A stretch of 64,000 nt of DNA from BOG-908 sp965198825 (GTDB lineage: Bacteria > Pseudomonadota > Alphaproteobacteria > Acetobacterales > Acetobacteraceae). Under the pieces are notes generated by a model. It saw only the letters and a program-made list of their open reading frames with translations, was not told the DNA's origin and did no database searches. This document shows positions 60,508 through 64,000 of the stretch, piece by piece; positions within the stretch are counted from its first letter, which is position 1; the number at the start of each line of letters is the position of its first letter. The stretch covers positions 868,001-932,000 of the forward strand of contig CBDAQB010000001.1 of the NCBI GenBank assembly GCA_965198825.1, read 5' to 3'. The position numbers were made by a program, and so were the translations under genes.

Positions 60508-63500
60508 ATGACATTGATGATAGCTCGCCGTCTCACGCCGCTCTTTCTGACCCAGTTGCTGGGCGCGGTGAACGACAATCTGTTCAAGAACGCGCTCGTC
60601 GTCCTGATCCTATTTCGCGCCGCCGAAAGCTCCGGGCCAGCTCTCGTGGCTCTCGCAGGCGGCATGTTCATCCTGCCTTATGCGCTGCTTTCTGCGACGG
60701 CCGGCCAACTGGCGGATCGCTACGATAAGCGAAGCCTCATTCTGGTCGTAAAATGTGCTGAAGTTTTGCTCATGGCTTTGGCCGCCGCGGGCTTCCTGCT
60801 CGGCAGCGTCCCTTGGCTGCTCTGTGTCCTGTTCGGTCTGGGCATACAGGCGACGTTCTTTGGACCATTGAAATACGCGATCCTGCCGCAGATCCTAAAT
60901 GAGGGGGAGCTTATCGCAGGCAACGGGCTGATCGAGGCCGGCACGTTTATGGGTATTCTTGCAGGCACGATCGCGGGCCCTCTTCTGTTTGGCCTGGTCC
61001 ATGGGGCGGCCATCGTCTCAGCGGCCGGCTTAACGATCGCAGCCGCCGGCGTCGCAACTGCCCTCTTCTTGAGTCCGGCGGCGCCAAGCCGGCAGGACAT
61101 TCGTGTCCGCTGGAACCTCGCGGGCGAGACCGTCCGGCTCGTTGCGCTGGCACGCGACAACCGCCCCGTCTGGCTCTGCATCCTTGGGGTAAGCTGGTTT
61201 TGGGTGATGGGCGCAACCCTCCTCGCCGAGCTACCAACTCTCGTACGCGAAACGCTGGCTTCGAACGGCCAGGTTTTTACCGTGTTGCTAGCCGCCTTCT
61301 CGGTGGGTGTGGGCATAGGCTCCATGGCCTGCTCCAGGCTGCTGCGCGGCGAGGTTTCCGCCCGGCTAGTCCCCTTTGCCGCCATCGGCCTGTCGGTCTT
61401 TCTTTGGGATTTCGGCCGCACAGCTTCGCACGCCGGCGTCATGTCCGATGTAGCAGGCTTGCTGCATCAAATCGCAGGTTGGCGCATGACGCTCGATCTT
61501 GTCTTGCTGGCGGCATGCGGTGGGATTTACTCCGTGCCGCTTTACGCCATCATCCAGGCGCAGTCGGAACCCGGCCACTTGGCACGCATGATTGGCGCCA
61601 ACAACGTGGTGAATGCGGCCGCCATGGTGGCCAGCGCTTTGGCAACCGCCGCGCTGGCGATGGCTGGTGTCGCTCCAGCCGCCATACTGAGGGCCGCCGC
61701 GATCGCGAACGTGGCCGTAGCATTCTGGACCGTCCGCCTTCTGCCACAGCATGTCGTGCGTGGCGTCTTCCGTGCCTACTTCCGCGTCCTCCATGGTGTC
61801 ACGCTTTCGGGCATGGAGAATCTCCCGGCTGCCGGCACGCGTGCAGTGATCGTGGTGAACCACCAGAGTTATGCCGATGGCGCTTTCGTTGCCGCATTCC
61901 TGCCCGACGCGCCGACTTTCGCCGTCAACATCCAAATAGCAAAGCGCTGGTGGGCGCGGCCGTTTCTCGCTGCGGTGAAATTCTTCACTGTGGATCCTGC
62001 CAATCCATTCAACACCAAGACGATGGTGAAAGTGGTGCGTGACGGTGAAACGCTCGTCGTGTTCCCCGAAGGGCGCATCACGATGACCGGCGCCCTTATG
62101 AAGGTGTATGACGGTGCCGGCATGGTTGCCGACAAAGCCGGTGCGGTTTTGGTGCCCGTGCATATCGATGGCCTGCAGTTCTCGCGTTTCTCCCGCCTGG
62201 GCGGTGATGTGCCGCGCCGCTTGTTTCCAAGACTGAGCCTGACCGTGCTGCCAGCCGTCAGCATAGCCGCCGATCCTGCGTCGAGTGGCCGCTCCCGCAG
62301 ATACGCGCTGGGGTCCATGCTGCAAGGCGTGATGGAAGAAAGCGCCTTCGCTGCCTCGCCCACAGGACGCCCGTTGTTCACAGCACTACTGGACGCAAAG
62401 GCCCGCTTCGGGAGTGCGATGCCTGTCCTTGAGGACGTCGCGCGAAAACCGTTGAGTTATGGCCGCGTCGTGCTGGGTGCTGCCGTGCTCGGCCGCTGCC
62501 TGGCAAGCGAAGCGCCGCTGGGTGGGCACATCGGCATCATGCTGCCGAACGCGAACGGCGCGGTCGTGACCTTCATGGCGCTGCAAGCCTTCGGCCGCGT
62601 GCCCGCCTTGCTGAACTTCTCGGCGGGCGCGGAAGCAATGCTAGCCGCCTGCACGGCTGCCGAGATAACAACCGTACTAAGCTCACGCGCATTCGTTGAA
62701 CGCGCGAAGCTCGAATCCGTCGTCGCGCGGATGGAAAGCAAGGTGCGGTTCATCTGGCTCGAGGATGTGCGTGCGTCGCTTGGCATCACCGCGAAGCTGC
62801 GTGGCTGGCTCGATGCAAAGCGCGCGCGGCACTTGCCTGGAGCAAGGGTCGCGGCAGATGCGCCGGCTGTCATACTATTCACCAGCGGCTCTGAAGGGAT
62901 GCCGAAAGGCGTGGTGCTGAGCCACCGGAACATCCTTGCCAATATCGCGCAAGTCTCCTCCGTCATCGACTTCAACTCATCGGACCGCGTGTTTAACGCC
63001 ATGCCGATTTTCCACTCCTTCGGCCTCACAGGCGCAACGCTTCTGCCGCTGTTCAGCGGGGTGAGAACCTTTTTCTACCCGTCACCGCTACATTACCGGA
63101 TCGTGCCCGAGCTGATTTACGACACTGACAGCACCATCGCCTTCGGCACCGACACTTTCCTTTCCGGCTGGGCACGTTTCGCGCATCCGACTGACTTCTA
63201 CCGCATGCGCTACATCTTCGCCGGCGCGGAGAAACTCCGCGACGACACACGGCGGCTCTACGCGGACCGCTTCGGCGTGCGCGTGCTGGAAGGCTACGGC
63301 GCCACCGAAACCTCACCAGTCTTGGCACTGAATACGGCGATCTATGGCCGCGTCGGCACTGCTGGCCGGCTGTTGCCGGGTATCCAGTATCGCCTCGACT
63401 CAGTCGAAGGGATTGAAATTGGCGGCCGGCTGGTCGTCAACGGCCCCAACGTCATGCTCGGCTACTTGCGCACCGCAACTCCCGGCATACTGGAGCCGCC

Positions 63501-63975
63501 GGCGGGCGGTTGGTACGACACCGGAGACGTTTGCACCGTCGATACCGAGCGCTTCGTGACTCTCCACGCGCGCGCCAGACGTTTTGCCAAGATAGCCGGC
63601 GAAATGATCTCCATGCCCGCGGCTGAAGCGGTCGCACTGCGTCTCTGGCCTCATGCCGCTCATGCGGTTGTCGCTGTTCCGGATAGGCGCAAAGGCGAAG
63701 CTCTTGTTCTTCTCACGACCCAGCAGGATGCCACCGCTTCTGCACTGCTCGCTCAGGCGCGCGATGCTGGCGCGGCTGAGATAGCGGTGCCTCGTTTGGT
63801 GCAGGTGGTTGCGGCGCTGCCTCTGATGGCCAGCGGGAAGGTTGATTATTTGGCGGCTACGGCTTTTGCTGAAGAACAGCACGGAAGGCTAGGGGCTCTG
63901 CCCCTGGACCCCGCTGGGGACTCGTCTCCAGACCCTGATTCCGAATATGAGCTTTTCAGTGCAGCCGAGCCGTAA
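60508..63975 (+). CDS. aas: Three-domain acyl-recycling protein: MFS/LplT-like transporter + PlsC acyltransferase + acyl-ACP/CoA synthetase
   Basis: A 1155-residue fusion. Residues 1 to about 400 form an MFS-type transporter like LplT (LGAVNDNLFKNALVVLILF, LADRYDKRSLILVVK). A PlsC-type acyltransferase follows at about 420-620 (NHQSYADGAFVAAF with H-x4-D, FPEGRITMTGALMKVY). An AMP-binding acyl-ligase follows from about 640 to the end (ILFTSGSEGMPKGVVLSH, EGYGATETSPVLAL, TGDVCTVDTERFV). In Enterobacteria LplT flips lysophospholipid and the two-domain Aas re-acylates it, so this protein combines all three steps in the inner membrane. The ATG at 60508 is preferred over a GTG 18 bp upstream. Little sequence is left to the right of the stop. 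Confidence 0.9.
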   Translation: MTLMIARRLTPLFLTQLLGAVNDNLFKNALVVLILFRAAESSGPALVALAGGMFILPYALLSATAGQLADRYDKRSLILVVKCAEVLLMALAAAGFLLGSVPWLLCVLFGLGIQATFFGPLKYAILPQILNEGELIAGNGLIEAGTFMGILAGTIAGPLLFGLVHGAAIVSAAGLTIAAAGVATALFLSPAAPSRQDIRVRWNLAGETVRLVALARDNRPVWLCILGVSWFWVMGATLLAELPTLVRETLASNGQVFTVLLAAFSVGVGIGSMACSRLLRGEVSARLVPFAAIGLSVFLWDFGRTASHAGVMSDVAGLLHQIAGWRMTLDLVLLAACGGIYSVPLYAIIQAQSEPGHLARMIGANNVVNAAAMVASALATAALAMAGVAPAAILRAAAIANVAVAFWTVRLLPQHVVRGVFRAYFRVLHGVTLSGMENLPAAGTRAVIVVNHQSYADGAFVAAFLPDAPTFAVNIQIAKRWWARPFLAAVKFFTVDPANPFNTKTMVKVVRDGETLVVFPEGRITMTGALMKVYDGAGMVADKAGAVLVPVHIDGLQFSRFSRLGGDVPRRLFPRLSLTVLPAVSIAADPASSGRSRRYALGSMLQGVMEESAFAASPTGRPLFTALLDAKARFGSAMPVLEDVARKPLSYGRVVLGAAVLGRCLASEAPLGGHIGIMLPNANGAVVTFMALQAFGRVPALLNFSAGAEAMLAACTAAEITTVLSSRAFVERAKLESVVARMESKVRFIWLEDVRASLGITAKLRGWLDAKRARHLPGARVAADAPAVILFTSGSEGMPKGVVLSHRNILANIAQVSSVIDFNSSDRVFNAMPIFHSFGLTGATLLPLFSGVRTFFYPSPLHYRIVPELIYDTDSTIAFGTDTFLSGWARFAHPTDFYRMRYIFAGAEKLRDDTRRLYADRFGVRVLEGYGATETSPVLALNTAIYGRVGTAGRLLPGIQYRLDSVEGIEIGGRLVVNGPNVMLGYLRTATPGILEPPAGGWYDTGDVCTVDTERFVTLHARARRFAKIAGEMISMPAAEAVALRLWPHAAHAVVAVPDRRKGEALVLLTTQQDATASALLAQARDAGAAEIAVPRLVQVVAALPLMASGKVDYLAATAFAEEQHGRLGALPLDPAGDSSPDPDSEYELFSAAEP

Positions 63976-64000
63976 GTTGCCTACGCGCGGCGATATTCCA

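Noticed and set aside
1..64000. CRISPR arrays, insertion sequences, prophage or integrase genes
   Set aside because: No regularly spaced direct repeats with spacers and no transposase or integrase motifs were seen. The only dispersed repeat is the palindromic element, which encodes no enzyme.

Overview
The window looks like the chromosome of a high-GC alphaproteobacterium, most likely in the Acetobacteraceae. This rests on a CcrM-type adenine methyltransferase, GapR and DUF1244 proteins, a PmtA-type phosphatidylethanolamine methyltransferase, a VpsF-type polysaccharide polymerase, and a dispersed A/T-rich palindromic repeat of a kind I associate with acetic-acid bacteria. The family assignment is inference. 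No rRNA, tRNA, CRISPR array, transposase or phage gene was found.

Layout. 1-5765: housekeeping genes (ispH start, a lipoprotein, xseA, purD-panB, ccrM). 6191-13019: exopolysaccharide genes (initiating sugar transferase, CpsD-like ATPase, VpsF-like polymerase, a GT4-GT26 fusion, and a convergent Wzz-like gene). 13231-17672: central metabolism and small conserved proteins (a lone petA, zwf, pyk, DUF1244, gapR). 18311-22475: a three-gene glycan operon with overlapping starts and stops (FkbM methyltransferase, a glycosyltransferase fused to a fucosyltransferase-like domain, GDP-fucose-synthase-like epimerase). 22713-27889: a membrane-lipid locus (psd, a class III aminotransferase, a small membrane protein, pmtA, and a PlcP/LpxH-like phosphoesterase behind a Pho-box-like triple repeat).

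28472-38933: one long minus-strand operon. It encodes a GbcA/stachydrine-demethylase-type Rieske oxygenase, a Cys/Met-family PLP enzyme, a two-subunit FAD dehydrogenase resembling HcnBC or opine oxidase, and heterotetrameric sarcosine oxidase (soxB-D-A-G). A divergent LysR gene probably controls it. The set suits stepwise N-demethylation of a betaine-like compound to glycine, but the PLP enzyme has no obvious place in that route. 40278-43707: a GNAT enzyme, a PhnD-like protein without a signal peptide, and an HTH regulator divergent from a fatty-acid desaturase. 44060-49512: a TonB-dependent receptor, a TPR-sulfotransferase and a PEP-CTERM-like protein. 49833-55195: a complete peptide/nickel-type ABC importer with a fused double ATPase. 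55321-63975: a YeiH-type transporter with its LysR gene, a ferritin-like secreted protein, a secreted beta-helix protein, small proteins, and a three-domain acyl-recycling enzyme.

The most unusual non-coding signal is a seven-copy palindromic element. Its hairpin arms show compensatory base changes, and the four complete copies always pair one GTTC/GAAC arm with one CTTC/GAAG arm. One copy supplies the C-terminus of a protein and another may supply an N-terminus.
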